From contig JAIXSM010000027.1 of the NCBI GenBank assembly GCA_027484655.1, positions 124,001-188,000 on the forward strand: 64,000 nt of DNA. Direction: 5' to 3'. Source of the stretch: Hyphomicrobiales bacterium (GTDB lineage: Bacteria; Pseudomonadota; Alphaproteobacteria; Rhizobiales; Beijerinckiaceae). The position numbers and the translations under genes were made by a program. This document shows, one piece after another, positions 42,563 through 55,098 of the stretch; within the stretch, counting starts at the first letter, position 1, and every line of letters begins with the position of its first letter. The notes beneath the pieces are model-generated. The model saw nothing but the letters and a program-made list of their open reading frames with translations. It did no database searches and was not told the DNA's origin.

Positions 42563-42964
42563 ATGAAGATCCTGCTGGTGGCCGCCGTCGCCCTCATCGA
42601 TTCCGACGACCGCGTGCTCATCGCCCAGCGCCCGCCCGGCAAGGCGCTCGCGGGCCTGTGGGAGTTTCCCGGCGGTAAGTTCGATGCGGGCGAGCGGCCC
42701 GAGGAATGCCTGATCCGCGAACTCGCCGAGGAGCTGGGCGTGCGCGTGAAGGATGAGTGCCTCGCGCCGCTGACCTTCGCCAGCTACGCCTACCCCGAGT
42801 TTCACCTGCTGATGCCGTTGTGGATCTGCCGGCGCTGGGAAGGCGTCGTTCAGCCGCTTGAGGGGCAGGCGCTCAAGTGGGTGCGCCCCCGTGACCTGCG
42901 CGACTATCCCATGCCGCCCGCCGACGCGCCGTTGATTCCGGCGCTGATCGACGTGGTGGGCTGA
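42563..42964 (+). CDS. mutT: 8-oxo-dGTP diphosphatase MutT
   Basis: This 133-residue Nudix hydrolase removes oxidised GTP precursors. The Nudix box is complete, from G53-type GGKFDAGERPEECLIREL through AEELGV (Gx5Ex7REUxEExGU), and the substrate strand LIAQRPPGKALAGLWEFPGG precedes it, as in MutT. The ATG at 42563 is preferred over the TTG two codons earlier. It sits at the end of a ppiC-argJ-lipoprotein-mutT group, in the order common in alphaproteobacteria. Confidence 0.9.
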   Translation: MKILLVAAVALIDSDDRVLIAQRPPGKALAGLWEFPGGKFDAGERPEECLIRELAEELGVRVKDECLAPLTFASYAYPEFHLLMPLWICRRWEGVVQPLEGQALKWVRPRDLRDYPMPPADAPLIPALIDVVG

Positions 42965-42970
42965 ACGGGC

Positions 42971-43387
42971 TCAGAGCAGCGCGCCGAGCACTGCGCCCTG
43001 GATCAGCAGCACGCCGAGCCAGTGCCCGCCGTCGATGACGGTCAACGATGGCTTCGCCCTGCTGTAGGCGTGGTTGGTCGCCAGCGTCGTGATGACGAAC
43101 CCCAGCCAGCAGATTGCGCCCACGAGCATGCCGGCGTTCACCGTCACGCCCTTCTTCGCGGTGTGGGCGATTACGCCCGCCAGAATCAGCGCCATGACGA
43201 ACCCGGCGACGAGCGAAACGATCATGGGGATGATGGGCGCGCGGTGGCGTCCACCCGGGCCGGCAAGATCGGCGTCCGTGAGCCCGGCCGCCGTCATCCA
43301 GCGCTGTCCCAGAATGCCGTACCACGCAGCGCCGAAAACCCACGCGGCGCCGGTCGCGGCCGCGATGGCGAGCCAGTCGATCTTCAT
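42971..43387 (-). CDS. DUF1761 family membrane protein
   Basis: This 138-residue protein has four hydrophobic segments (about residues 7-28, 52-75, 84-103, 118-138) and the DUF1761 elements AAATGAAWVFGAAWYGILGQRW and WLGFVITTLATNHAYSR. The family has no known function. The gene lies 13 nt after the EVE gene on the same strand and 6 nt from the convergent mutT. Confidence 0.88.
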   Translation of the reverse strand: MKIDWLAIAAATGAAWVFGAAWYGILGQRWMTAAGLTDADLAGPGGRHRAPIIPMIVSLVAGFVMALILAGVIAHTAKKGVTVNAGMLVGAICWLGFVITTLATNHAYSRAKPSLTVIDGGHWLGVLLIQGAVLGALL

Positions 43388-43400
43388 GTGGGGCCTCCGG

Positions 43401-43814
43401 TCATAAGCCGCCCATGCGGCAGACCACGCGCCATTCCTCGTCGGTGACGGGCTGCACTGACAGGCGCATGGAGGTGACGAGCGACATCTTCTCCAGCTCC
43501 GGCGCTGCCTTCACCTGCGCCAGCGTCACGGGCTTCTTCAAGGGTTTGAGCGCGCGGAAATCCACCATGCCGAACTTGCCCGACTCGTCGCTGGGATCGG
43601 GATAGAAAAGCCGGATCACCTCGACGACGCCGACGATCTCCTTGCCCTCGTTGGAGTGGTAGAAGAACGCCTGCTCGCCGAGCTGCATGCTCATGAGGTG
43701 TTTTTTGGCGAGATGGTTGCGCACGCCGTTCCAGTGGGTGCCCTTAGGCCCCGCGGCGACCTGCTGCTCCCACGACCAGACGGACGGTTCGCTCTTCACG
43801 AGCCAGTACGCCAT
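43401..43814 (-). CDS. EVE domain protein (PUA-like)
   Basis: This 137-residue single-domain protein begins MAYWLVKSEPSVWSWEQQ, then GVRNHLAKKHLMSMQLGEQAFFYHS, and GKFGMVDFRALKPL: the EVE fold of the PUA-like superfamily. EVE domains bind modified bases in DNA or RNA; standalone forms like human THYN1 bind 5-hydroxymethyl- or related cytosine. The substrate here is unknown. The reading frame is open up to 43904, entering a tandem repeat at the end of ccmB, but family homology starts at 43814. Confidence 0.88.
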   Translation of the reverse strand: MAYWLVKSEPSVWSWEQQVAAGPKGTHWNGVRNHLAKKHLMSMQLGEQAFFYHSNEGKEIVGVVEVIRLFYPDPSDESGKFGMVDFRALKPLKKPVTLAQVKAAPELEKMSLVTSMRLSVQPVTDEEWRVVCRMGGL

Positions 43815-43894
43815 GCCATTCGCCCCCTGTCTTGAACCATGGCGGAAGCTAGTGGAGGGCGAGCGCAGCGGCAAGGCGGCGCTGGGCGTTGCCC

Positions 43895-43933
43895 AGTCGC
43901 TCATCTCAGTCGCTCATCTTAGTCGCTCATGGC
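43895..43933. repeat. Three tandem 13-bp repeats at the ccmB 3' end
   Basis: The unit AGTCGCTCATCTC is present three times in a row (43895-43907, 43908-43920 with one change, 43921-43933 with the last bases diverged). On the minus strand each copy contains ATGAGCGACT. Copy one gives the last codons and stop of ccmB (M-S-D-stop), copy two repeats the same mini-ending, and copy three reads through into the leader of the EVE gene. This looks like local slippage duplication of the ccmB terminus. Confidence 0.8.
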
Positions 43934-44590
43934 GCGCAGGGCGGCGGCCGCCGCGAACGGCGCCAGCGCCGCAGCGGCGAGAGACAGCGCGACGAGGATC
44001 AGGAACGGCGTCGCGAACGGCACCGTGCCTCCCGTCGCCGCTGCGGACGCCGAGACGCCGAAGATCAGAACCGGGATCGCCAGCGGCAGGATGAGAATGG
44101 CCGTGAGAAGCCCGCCGCGCCTCAGGGTGGCGGTGAGCGCGGCGCCGATGGCGCCCAGAAAGGTCAGCGCCGGCGTCCCCGCCAGCAGCGTCGCGGTCAC
44201 GCCCGCGAGCGCCGGCGCGTCCATTGCGAGCATCAGCCCGAACAGGGGCGCAACGATCACCAGCGGCAGGCAGGTGGCGGCCCAGTGCGCGACGCATTTC
44301 GTCGCCACCACCAGTTCGAGGGGCGCCTCGCCCATGCGCAGGGCGTCGAGCGAGCCGTCCTCCTGATCGGACTGGAACAGCCGGTCGAGGCCCAGAAGGG
44401 TCGCCAGCAGGGCCGCGATCCACAGGATCGCCGGCCCGATCCGCGACAGAAGGTTGAGATCGGGCCCGATGGAGAAGGGCACGATGGTGACGAGGATCAG
44501 AAAGAACACCACGCCCATGGCCGCGCCGCCGCCAATGCGGTTGGCGAGGCGAAACTCGCGGATCAGAAGCGCCAGCAACGCCGCCTTCAT
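43919..44590 (-). CDS. ccmB: Heme exporter protein CcmB
   Basis: This 223-residue membrane subunit of the CcmAB transporter functions with CcmC/D/E in cytochrome c maturation. It has six hydrophobic segments and the conserved SDQEDGSLDALRMG loop near residue 75-90, with FLILVTIVPFSIGPD and LLGLDRLFQ around it. It overlaps ccmA by 4 nt. Its 3' end lies in a tandem repeat, and ccmC, ccmD and ccmG, which usually follow, are missing; EVE is the next gene. Confidence 0.93.
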   Translation of the reverse strand: MKAALLALLIREFRLANRIGGGAAMGVVFFLILVTIVPFSIGPDLNLLSRIGPAILWIAALLATLLGLDRLFQSDQEDGSLDALRMGEAPLELVVATKCVAHWAATCLPLVIVAPLFGLMLAMDAPALAGVTATLLAGTPALTFLGAIGAALTATLRRGGLLTAILILPLAIPVLIFGVSASAAATGGTVPFATPFLILVALSLAAAALAPFAAAAALRAMSD

Positions 44591-45207
44591 GGCGCCTCTC
44601 CCAGCCGCAGTTCGTGCGCGTCCTCAAGCCCCAGCGGCGCATGGGTGGCGGCAACGACGAGTCCACCGGACGCGCGATGCTCCGCCATCGCGTCCGCGAG
44701 ACGGGATTGGGAGGCCTTGTCCAGCGCGGTCGCTGGCTCGTCCAAGATCCAGACGGGCCGCGCTGCGACGAACAGGCGACCCAGCGAGACGCGTCGCTTC
44801 TGTCCGGCCGAAAGCCAGCCGGCGGGGATGTCGGCCACGTGGGGCAATCCTACGCGTTGGAGGGCGTCGACGGGGTCCGCGGTCCGCGCCCGGCCCAGCG
44901 CCGCGCCCCAGAACGCGAGGTTTTCGCGGGCGGTGAGCGCGCTTTTCAACGCATCGGCATGGCCGACGTAATGCGCATAAAGTCCCGGCGGATCGTCCGG
45001 GTCGATCTGGGGGCCAACGAGCCGGATGGTTCCGGAGGAGGGACGCAGAAGGCCAGCCAGCGCACGCAAGAGCGTTGATTTTCCAGCCCCATTTGGCCCG
45101 GTCACCAGCAGCGCCTCGCCGCTTTCGATGCGGAAGGCCACGTCGCTGACGACGAGCCGTCCACCACGCGAGAGCGCAAGTCGTTCAACGCTCAGGACAG
45201 TTGTCAT
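44587..45207 (-). CDS. ccmA: Heme exporter ATP-binding protein CcmA
   Basis: This 206-residue ATPase of the cytochrome c maturation transporter provides energy to release holo-CcmE from CcmC/D. It has Walker A LLVTGPNGAGKSTLLRALAG, the DPPGLYAHYVGHADALKSALT region typical of CcmA, the signature LSAGQKRRVSLGRL, Walker B WILDEPATALD and the H-loop VAATHAPL. It is divergent from acnA with 131 nt between starts. Confidence 0.94.
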   Translation of the reverse strand: MTTVLSVERLALSRGGRLVVSDVAFRIESGEALLVTGPNGAGKSTLLRALAGLLRPSSGTIRLVGPQIDPDDPPGLYAHYVGHADALKSALTARENLAFWGAALGRARTADPVDALQRVGLPHVADIPAGWLSAGQKRRVSLGRLFVAARPVWILDEPATALDKASQSRLADAMAEHRASGGLVVAATHAPLGLEDAHELRLGEAP

Positions 45208-45338
45208 GCGAGATCACGCGAGGGGCGGCGCGCGCGCCGCGGAGGGAAACACTTCGACCATGTTCGTGTAGCCCTAGCCGCAGAAATTATCTATAAGCCG
45301 CGCGTCTTTCGACTTCACGAGCCCGGGATGGAACGAAA

Positions 45339-48068
<2,730 letters not shown>

Positions 48069-48095
48069 GCCGCGCAGCAACAGTCAAAATGCAGA

Positions 48096-48123
48096 AGGCC
48101 GGCGCCCCGCGCCGGCCTTTTTT
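48096..48123 (+). terminator. Rho-independent terminator after acnA
   Basis: AAGGCCGGCG (48096-48105) pairs with CGCCGGCCTT (48111-48120) around the loop CCCCG, followed by five T residues. It lies 28 nt after the acnA stop and only 9 nt before the stop codon of the convergent DUF1176 gene. On the opposite strand the T tract is absent, so it is mainly a rightward terminator. Confidence 0.92.
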
Positions 48124-48131
48124 GCGTCCCG

Positions 48132-49214
48132 TCAGCGACGGGTGCGCACGTTGGCGCGCCAAACAACCGGCCACAGTTCGAGCGGCGCGCCTCGGCACGC
48201 GATCATTTCCTGCCACAGTGTGAGCCGGAAGGCGCGGCCATCCCACACGTAGCTGCCGCGGGAGCCGCAATCGCCAGGCCCTCGCCCCTTTGCGAAAAAG
48301 AAAACGGTCCGGTCCTCGTCGTTGAACTCGCCCGAGATCAGTTCGCTCGTGTCTGGCTTCAGCGCGCCGTTCTCAGGGCGCTCGAAAGGCACGAGCCGAG
48401 GCGCGCCGGTGCGGCCCTGGGTGATGAAGAGCACGCCGAAGTTGTAGGCGCCGCGAAAGCAGGGGAGCTGCCAAAGCGTTGTTTCAGCGGCGATCTGATG
48501 GGCGATTTCCTCACCGTCCTCAATAGCCTCCTGATCGGGGCAGTTTTTCCTCCATAGCGCGACCACCTCCGCAGGGGCCTTCCCTTCGAGCTGGCGCGGC
48601 TGGTAAGCGGCCGGCGTGTAAGTCGGAGCGGCTGCGGGCTGAGTCGTCGCGCTCGCGGGTCGTTCCCCCCGGGCGAGAAGGGCGGTGACCGTTCCGACCC
48701 GTTGCTGCTGATCGTCCATCCAGCGCATCGCCGCCGCGGCCCCCTTCAGGGAGATGATCGTTTCCGCCTCCTCGGGCGGCGCGTCGTCGAGGCGGCGAAT
48801 CCTGACCTGGTCGGTCTTTCGCAGCGCCTCCAGGAGCTTCGTCGTCGCCTCCGCGTCGAGATCAATCCGCAGCAAACCATCTCGCCCGATGCGCGCCATG
48901 GGAGGCTGCGCGAACAGGTCCGGCGCTCCCGCAGGGGTGAACGTGATTTCCAGCGGCAGCTCGGGCAGCTCGGTCTCGAAGGCGAACACGAAGGACGCAT
49001 CCAGCGGCGCAAGAGGCTCTCCCCCGCGCCGCAGCTGAATGAACGCGTAAACGTCCACGTTCTCGGGAGACAGTCCCAGAAGCGAGCACGACCGAAGATT
49101 GTCGCAGGCCGCGTGCCAGTCCGTGAACACCCGGACGCTTTGCGCGCTCACGCTGCTAGCACTCATGAACAGGCAGACCGCGGCCCCCGCCGCGAGACGC
49201 TTCCAGAAACCCAT
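48132..49214 (-). CDS. Secreted DUF1176 family protein
   Basis: This 360-residue exported protein has a signal peptide (MGFWKRLAAGAAVCLFMSASSVSAQ), then the DUF1176 elements ACDNLRSCSLLGLS, a middle region with GEEIAHQIAAETTLWQLPCFRGAYN, and the C-terminal GDCGSRGSYVWDGRAFRLTLWQEMIACRG followed by WPVVWRA. Six cysteines probably form disulfides. The family is known only by sequence. The gene is convergent with acnA, and leuB is divergent. Confidence 0.88.
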   Translation of the reverse strand: MGFWKRLAAGAAVCLFMSASSVSAQSVRVFTDWHAACDNLRSCSLLGLSPENVDVYAFIQLRRGGEPLAPLDASFVFAFETELPELPLEITFTPAGAPDLFAQPPMARIGRDGLLRIDLDAEATTKLLEALRKTDQVRIRRLDDAPPEEAETIISLKGAAAAMRWMDDQQQRVGTVTALLARGERPASATTQPAAAPTYTPAAYQPRQLEGKAPAEVVALWRKNCPDQEAIEDGEEIAHQIAAETTLWQLPCFRGAYNFGVLFITQGRTGAPRLVPFERPENGALKPDTSELISGEFNDEDRTVFFFAKGRGPGDCGSRGSYVWDGRAFRLTLWQEMIACRGAPLELWPVVWRANVRTRR

Positions 49215-49365
49215 TGCTTAACTCCGTGGCCCAAGGCGCGCCGATGTCATTTTACGAGCGCGCAAGCCAACGTCCAGCGTGCGGGCCGGTTTCGGTCGCG
49301 CCTTGCCAATCCCTTTGGGGGCCGGTAGCAATCCGGCGATCCAATAACCCTTCAGGAATAGATCC

Positions 49366-50478
49366 ATGGCGACCTACAAGCTGTTTCTCCTGCCCGGCGA
49401 CGGCATTGGCCCCGAAGTGATGGCGGAAGTCGAGAAGGTCGCCGCCTTCCTTGGCGAGGCTGGCGTCGCCAGCTTCGAGATGGAGAAAGGCCTTGTTGGC
49501 GGCTGCGCCTATGACGCGCACGGGCAGTCCATCAGCGAAGAGCACATGGAGATGGCGCAGGCCGCGGACGCTGTCATCTTCGGCGCCGTGGGCGGCCCCA
49601 AGTGGGATGGCGTGCCCTATGATGTGCGGCCCGAGGCCGGCCTCCTGCGCCTGCGCAAGGATCTGGCGCTGTTCGCCAACCTGCGCCCCGCAATCTGCTA
49701 TCCGGCGCTCGCCGACGCCTCCTCCCTCAAGCGCGAGATCGTCGAGAACCTCGACATCATGATCGTGCGCGAGCTGACCGGCGGCGTCTATTTCGGCGAA
49801 CCCAAGCAGATCATCGATCTCGGCAACGGCCAGAAGCGCGGCATCGACACGCAGGTGTACGACACCTACGAGATCGAGCGCATCGGCCGTGTGGCGTTTG
49901 AGCTTGCCCGCAAGCGCCGCAACAAGGTCACGTCGTCTGAAAAGCGCAACGTGATGAAGTCCGGCGTGCTCTGGAACGAGGTCATCACCGCCCTACACAA
50001 GCGCGAGTATCCGGACGTGGAGCTGGAGCACCAGCTCGCCGACGCGCTGGGCATGCAGCTCGTGCGCTGGCCCAAGCAGTTCGATGTCATCGTCACCGAC
50101 AACCTGTTCGGCGACATGCTCTCCGACGTTGCGGCGATGCTCACCGGCTCGCTGGGGATGCTGCCCTCCGCCTCCCTTGGCGAAACCAACCCGAAGACCG
50201 GCAAGCGCAAGGCGCTCTACGAGCCCGTGCACGGCTCGGCGCCCGACATCGCCGGCAAGGGGATCGCGAACCCCATCGCGATGATCGGCTCGTTCGCCAT
50301 GTGCCTGCGCTACTCGTTCGGCCTCGGCGACGCCGCTGACATGATCGAGAAGGCTGTCGCCGATGTGCTCGCTGCCGGCCTGCGCACCGCCGACATCAAG
50401 GGCGATGCGACATCGACTGTCTCGACCACGCAGATGGGCGACGCTGTCATCGCCGAGCTGCGCAAGGCGGTTGGCTGA
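49366..50478 (+). CDS. leuB: 3-isopropylmalate dehydrogenase
   Basis: This 370-residue NAD enzyme oxidises and decarboxylates 3-isopropylmalate in leucine synthesis. It has [57 protein letters not shown] with the catalytic Tyr, [19 protein letters not shown] and [24 protein letters not shown], in which the last segment is the NAD-binding loop. Full length. The stop is next to the stop of convergent nadD. Confidence 0.97.
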   Translation: MATYKLFLLPGDGIGPEVMAEVEKVAAFLGEAGVASFEMEKGLVGGCAYDAHGQSISEEHMEMAQAADAVIFGAVGGPKWDGVPYDVRPEAGLLRLRKDLALFANLRPAICYPALADASSLKREIVENLDIMIVRELTGGVYFGEPKQIIDLGNGQKRGIDTQVYDTYEIERIGRVAFELARKRRNKVTSSEKRNVMKSGVLWNEVITALHKREYPDVELEHQLADALGMQLVRWPKQFDVIVTDNLFGDMLSDVAAMLTGSLGMLPSASLGETNPKTGKRKALYEPVHGSAPDIAGKGIANPIAMIGSFAMCLRYSFGLGDAADMIEKAVADVLAAGLRTADIKGDATSTVSTTQMGDAVIAELRKAVG

Positions 50479-50479
50479 T

Positions 50480-51196
50480 TTATGCAGACGTGTCGGACGG
50501 GGCGAGGCCCTGTCCGCGCGCTCGCAGAGCCGTGGACGAGGATTCGGATCGCGGCCCATGCAGGAACACGAAGCCGGGCGCGCCGCGGTTCGCTAGAAGC
50601 CGCCCGTCCGCTTCGTCCAGGCGCCAGGGCGCCAGAAAGCTCGCCGCGCGGCTATGCGCCGCCGTCAACGTTGAGCGCGGGCGGTCGATCACCGCAATGG
50701 GCGTAAGCGCCGCGATCTCGCGCCAGCGCTGCCAGCGATGGAACGAGCGCAGGTTGTCGGCGCCCATGATCCAGACGAACTTCACGCCCGCGCAGCGCCG
50801 GCGCAGATAGTCGATGGTGTCGAAGGTGAAGCGGGTGCCGATGTCCGCCTCAAGTCCCGTCACCACGATGCGCGGATGATCGGCGATGCGCCGCGCGGCG
50901 GCCATGCGCTGGGCCAGCGGCGGCAGGCCCGAATTCTCCTTCAGCGGATTCCCCGGCGTCACAAGCCACCACACCTGATCGAGCCCGAGGCGCTTCAGGG
51001 CGATCAGGCTTGCGTGCCTGTGGCCGTCGTGAGGCGGGTTGAAGCTGCCGCCGAACAGGCCGATGCGCATGCCTGGGGCATGGCGGGGCAGGCGCGCGAA
51101 GCTCTGCCCGTGGGCGGCGCCGACGCCAGAGGGTTCGCAGCGTTCCAACGGATGCAAACCGGAACTCCTCACCGCGCGCCGGCGCGCGCAAAACAA
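50480..51196 (-). CDS. nadD: Nicotinate-nucleotide adenylyltransferase
   Basis: This enzyme makes nicotinic acid adenine dinucleotide from NaMN and ATP, the penultimate step to NAD. Motifs: [19 protein letters not shown] (the HxGH site), [27 protein letters not shown] and the C-terminal SSTALRARG (SxTxxR signature). The start is unclear. I list the TTG at 51196, the longest option; an ATG at 51070 begins at MRIGLFGG, but rhizobial homologues have a few extra residues (RLPxHAPG) before that point, so the real start is probably between them. It follows proA in an obgE-proB-proA-nadD series. Confidence 0.85.
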   Translation of the reverse strand: MFCARRRAVRSSGLHPLERCEPSGVGAAHGQSFARLPRHAPGMRIGLFGGSFNPPHDGHRHASLIALKRLGLDQVWWLVTPGNPLKENSGLPPLAQRMAAARRIADHPRIVVTGLEADIGTRFTFDTIDYLRRRCAGVKFVWIMGADNLRSFHRWQRWREIAALTPIAVIDRPRSTLTAAHSRAASFLAPWRLDEADGRLLANRGAPGFVFLHGPRSESSSTALRARGQGLAPSDTSA

Positions 51197-51203
51197 CGCA
51201 TGA

Positions 51204-52484
51204 TCACGGACGCAGCTGGCCGGAGCCGCGCACGCGGTACTTGAAGGATGTCAGTTGCTCGAGCCCCACGGGCCCGCGCGCATGCATGCGCCCTGTGGCG
51301 ATGCCGATCTCGGCGCCGAAACCGAACTCGCCGCCGTCGGCGAACTGGGTCGAGGCGTTGTGCAGCACGATGGCGGAATCAACCTCGCGCAGGAACCGTT
51401 CGGCCCGCCCCTCATCCTGTGTGATGATGCAGTCCGTATGGTGAGATCCGTAGCGCTCGATGTGGTCCATGGCGGCGTCGAGCCCGTCCACGACCTTGGC
51501 GGAGATGATAGCGTCGAGGTACTCCGTGCTCCAGTCCGCTTCGGTAGCGGCGGTTGCGCGGGGATCAGCGGCGCGCACGGCGTCGTCGCCGCGCACCTCG
51601 CAGCCCTCATCCAGCAGAATCTTCACCAGCGGCGCCAGATGCGTGGTGGCCGCAGCGCGGTCCACAAGCAGCGTTTCGGCTGCGCCGCAGATGCCCGTGC
51701 GCCGCAGCTTCGCGTTGCGCAGGATGGCTTTCGCCATGTCGAGATCGGCGGCGGCGTCTACATAGACGTGGACGATGCCTTCCAGGTGGGCGAACACGGG
51801 CACGCGCGCCTCGTCTTGAACGCGGGCCACGAGGCTCTTGCCGCCGCGCGGCACGATGACATCGATGTTTCCGTCGAGGCCACGCAGCATCTCGCCCACG
51901 GCGGCCCGGTCGCGGGTCGGGACGAGCTGGATGGCGGCTTCGGGCAGGTTGGCGGCCCGCAGGCCTTCAACCAGACACTGGTGGATCAGGGTGGAGGAAT
52001 GAAACGAGTCGGAGCCGCCGCGCAGGATCACCGCGTTGCCCGCCTTGAGGCATAGCGCGCCGGCGTCAGCCGTCACGTTGGGGCGGCTTTCGTAGATCAC
52101 GCCGACGACGCCCAGCGGCGTCGCCACGCGTTCGATGCGCAGGCCGTTGGGGCGCTCGAAGGTCGCGAGCAGCCGGCCGACAGGATCGGGCAGGGCGGCG
52201 ATGTCCTCGACGCCGCGGGCCACGCCCTCAATGCGCTTTTCGTCGAGCATGAGCCGGTCCAGATTCGCCTTCGTCGCGCCGGCCTTCTCAGCCGCCTCCA
52301 GATCCCGCGCGTTGGCGGCGATGATGTCGGGAGCGCGGGCGCGGATGCTTGCTGCGGCGCTGGTCAGCGCCCGGTTCTTGGCTTCGGTTGAGGCGAGGCC
52401 CAGCGCATGCGCCGAGGCGCGCGCCCGCGCGCCGATGTCGCGCATGACGCCCTGCACATCTTGGGAATGCGCCTCGCCTGTCAT
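51204..52484 (-). CDS. proA: Gamma-glutamyl phosphate reductase
   Basis: This 426-residue NADPH enzyme converts gamma-glutamyl phosphate to glutamate-5-semialdehyde in proline synthesis. It shows [54 protein letters not shown], the catalytic cysteine in [18 protein letters not shown], and [15 protein letters not shown], with the C-terminal [29 protein letters not shown]. The order obgE-proB-proA-nadD on this strand is conserved in the group. Confidence 0.96.
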   Translation of the reverse strand: MTGEAHSQDVQGVMRDIGARARASAHALGLASTEAKNRALTSAAASIRARAPDIIAANARDLEAAEKAGATKANLDRLMLDEKRIEGVARGVEDIAALPDPVGRLLATFERPNGLRIERVATPLGVVGVIYESRPNVTADAGALCLKAGNAVILRGGSDSFHSSTLIHQCLVEGLRAANLPEAAIQLVPTRDRAAVGEMLRGLDGNIDVIVPRGGKSLVARVQDEARVPVFAHLEGIVHVYVDAAADLDMAKAILRNAKLRRTGICGAAETLLVDRAAATTHLAPLVKILLDEGCEVRGDDAVRAADPRATAATEADWSTEYLDAIISAKVVDGLDAAMDHIERYGSHHTDCIITQDEGRAERFLREVDSAIVLHNASTQFADGGEFGFGAEIGIATGRMHARGPVGLEQLTSFKYRVRGSGQLRP

Positions 52485-52558
52485 CTCATCGTTCCCGTTC
52501 TAATGCTCATGTCACAGATAACAGTTTTATGGCGCCTCGAACAGCGCAGCTCCGGGTC

Positions 52559-53686
52559 TCAGTCGCCGACCAAGGCCATGTCGTCGCGGTGGATCATTTC
52601 CGCGCGCCCGGGCGCGCCCAGCACAGTCTCGATCTCGCGGGAGTTGCGGCCGACCAACTGCCCGGCCTCCGCCGCGTCGTAGGCAATGAGCCCGCGCCCG
52701 AGTTCCGCGCCTGACGGATCCCGGATCAGCACGCAGTCGCCCCGGGCGAACGCGCCCTCCACCCGGGTCACGCCCGCCGGCAGAAGGCTGCCGCCCCGGG
52801 TGAGCGCGGCGGCGGCGCCCTTGTCCACATGCACCACCCCACGAGGCTCCAGAGAGCCGGCGATCCATTTCTTGCGGGCTGTCACCGGGTTCGACGGCGT
52901 CAGGAACCAGGTGCAGGGGCCGCCGGCCGCCACGCGGGCGATGGGATTTTCAACCCGCCCGTCAGCGATGATCATATGTGTGCCGCCGCCCACGGCGATT
53001 TTTGCGGCCTCGATCTTCGTGCGCATTCCGCCCCGGGAGAACTCGGACGCCGCGCCGCCGGCCATCGCCTCGATCTCGGCGTTAATGCGGGGAACGACGG
53101 GGATGAGCTTCGCAGCGGGGTTCTCGTGGGGCGGCGCGGTGTAGAGCCCGTCGATGTCGGACAGCAGAACCAGCAGGTCCGCGCTCGCCATGGTCGCCAC
53201 GCGCGCCGCGAGGCGGTCGTTGTCGCCGTGGCGTATTTCCGTGGTTGCGACCGTGTCGTTCTCGTTGATGACCGGCACCGCGCGCATGTCGACGAGCCGC
53301 CCGATGGTGGCGCGCGCGTTCAGATATCGCCGGCGCTCCTCGGTGTCATGGAGCGTCACGAGGATTTGGCCTGCCGTGATACCGCGATCCGACAGCGCCT
53401 TCGACCAGATGCGGGCCAGCGCGATCTGACCCACCGCGGCCGCCGCCTGGCTGTCTTCGAGCTTCAGCGGACCGCGTGGCAGCTTCAGCACCGTGCGTCC
53501 GAGCGCAATGGATCCCGACGACACCACGAGCACGTCGCGCCCATCCCGATGCAGCGCGGCGATGTCGTCGCACAGGGCCTCGAGCCATGCGCGTTTCACC
53601 TCGCCCCGGCCCTGATCGACGAGCAGAGAGGAGCCGACCTTGACGACGATACGGCGGAACGATGACAGGTCGGGTGCGGTGGTCAC
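52559..53686 (-). CDS. proB: Glutamate 5-kinase
   Basis: This 375-residue protein phosphorylates glutamate to start proline synthesis and is normally feedback-inhibited by proline. It has an amino-acid kinase domain ([63 protein letters not shown]) and a C-terminal PUA domain (about residues 275-375). The start is a GTG at 53686 that yields [18 protein letters not shown]; the frame stays open upstream but without conservation. proA follows after 74 nt. Confidence 0.95.
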   Translation of the reverse strand: MTTAPDLSSFRRIVVKVGSSLLVDQGRGEVKRAWLEALCDDIAALHRDGRDVLVVSSGSIALGRTVLKLPRGPLKLEDSQAAAAVGQIALARIWSKALSDRGITAGQILVTLHDTEERRRYLNARATIGRLVDMRAVPVINENDTVATTEIRHGDNDRLAARVATMASADLLVLLSDIDGLYTAPPHENPAAKLIPVVPRINAEIEAMAGGAASEFSRGGMRTKIEAAKIAVGGGTHMIIADGRVENPIARVAAGGPCTWFLTPSNPVTARKKWIAGSLEPRGVVHVDKGAAAALTRGGSLLPAGVTRVEGAFARGDCVLIRDPSGAELGRGLIAYDAAEAGQLVGRNSREIETVLGAPGRAEMIHRDDMALVGD

Positions 53687-53796
53687 GGGCGTCTCGGGGC
53701 GGGGGTGGCGCAGGGCCTTGCTCGGCGTCGGCGCCGATCCACCCCGCATAAGCCAAACGCCGGCGGCAATTCAACCGCCACGGGCGTCTGGCGGCG

Positions 53797-54867
53797 TCAC
53801 GGCCTCCATTCAGCGGGCTTGGCGCGAGCCTGTTCCTCGGCCTTGGCGGTTCCGATGGCGCCAGCAAGCGCACGCAGCGTGTCCTGAACACCCTCCCGCG
53901 TCGCCGCAGAGAGCACCAGCGGCGGGCGCCGGCGCTCGCCGTCGGCCAGCGGCGGTCCGGCGGTGCGAATCGCCCGCTTCAACCGCTCGATCTGGGTTTT
54001 CAGCGTCTCTTCGTCCACCGTGTCGGTCTTCGAGAGCGCGACAATCTCCTGCTTCTCGTCGAGCCCATGGCCGTAAGCCGCAAGTTCGCCGCGGATGATC
54101 TTGTAGGCTGCGCCCGCGTGCTCGCAGCCAGCGTCCACCAGGTGCAGCAGCACGCGGCAGCGCTCCACGTGGCCCAGAAACCGGTCCCCGAGGCCCAACC
54201 CCTCGTGGGCCCCCTCGATGAGGCCAGGAATGTCGGCGAGCACGAACTCACGATCGTCGACGCGCACGACGCCCAGCCCCGGATGCAGGGTTGTGAACGG
54301 ATAATCCGCAATCTTCGGTTTTGCGGCGGTGACCCCGCCCAGAAACGTCGACTTGCCGGCGTTGGGCAGCCCCACAAGGCCGGCGTCGGCGATGAGCTTC
54401 AGCCGCAGCCAGATGGTGCGCTCATCGCCTTCAAGACCGGGGTTTGCGCGCCGGGGGGAGCGGTTGGTCGACGTGGTGAAATGCAGGTTCCCAAAGCCGC
54501 CGTTGCCCCCGCGGGCAATGACCACACGCTGGCCGACCTCGGTGAGGTCGGCGATCAGGGTCTCGTTGTCTTCCTCGAAGATCTGTGTGCCGACCGGCAC
54601 CTTCAAGACAACATCCGCCCCCTTGGCCCCGGCCCGGTTGCGGCCCATGCCATGGACGCCCGTCCCAGCCTTGAAGTGCTGCTGATACCGGTAGTCGATC
54701 AGGGTGTTGAGACCATCGACGCATTCAGCGATCACGTCGCCGCCGCGCCCGCCGTCGCCCCCGTCCGGCCCGCCAAACTCGATGAATTTCTCGCGGCGGA
54801 ACGACACCGCGCCAGCTCCGCCGTTGCCGGAGCGGATGTAAATCTTGGCCTGATCGAGAAACTTCAT
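53797..54867 (-). CDS. obgE: GTPase ObgE/CgtA
   Basis: This 356-residue essential GTPase works in late 50S ribosome assembly and stress control. The glycine-rich Obg fold is at the N-terminus ([37 protein letters not shown]), then the G domain with [53 protein letters not shown] and SKTDTVD. There is no extended C-terminal OCT domain, as in many alphaproteobacteria. It is upstream of proB on the same strand. Confidence 0.97.
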   Translation of the reverse strand: MKFLDQAKIYIRSGNGGAGAVSFRREKFIEFGGPDGGDGGRGGDVIAECVDGLNTLIDYRYQQHFKAGTGVHGMGRNRAGAKGADVVLKVPVGTQIFEEDNETLIADLTEVGQRVVIARGGNGGFGNLHFTTSTNRSPRRANPGLEGDERTIWLRLKLIADAGLVGLPNAGKSTFLGGVTAAKPKIADYPFTTLHPGLGVVRVDDREFVLADIPGLIEGAHEGLGLGDRFLGHVERCRVLLHLVDAGCEHAGAAYKIIRGELAAYGHGLDEKQEIVALSKTDTVDEETLKTQIERLKRAIRTAGPPLADGERRRPPLVLSAATREGVQDTLRALAGAIGTAKAEEQARAKPAEWRP

Positions 54868-55098
54868 GACAAATGCCTATCTGCGCGTCTGCGCCACCGC
54901 AACGGGTTTCCGGCGCAGACGAGAATTTGAACCCCCAGAGCTTTGGTCAGCATCATTAAATCAGACTGACCGCTCCAGGCTTCCGCTTTGCCGCGCACTC
55001 CAGCCGACGCTCGTTTCGGCGCGGTCGGGTTGCGCTCAGGGTTTTGTTTTCTCGCATTTTCTTGTGTCCAACCGGCATCCGCTTGGACGGAACATGCT

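Noticed and set aside
45208-45338. Iron-responsive operator or riboswitch upstream of acnA
   Set aside because: There is an A/T-rich TTATCTATAA that may be a -10 region, but I see no symmetric iron-regulator box or convincing -35.
54868-55098. Possible small gene between obgE and the GNAT gene
   Set aside because: Frames are open on both strands but without start signals or conserved sequence; probably just the obgE promoter region.
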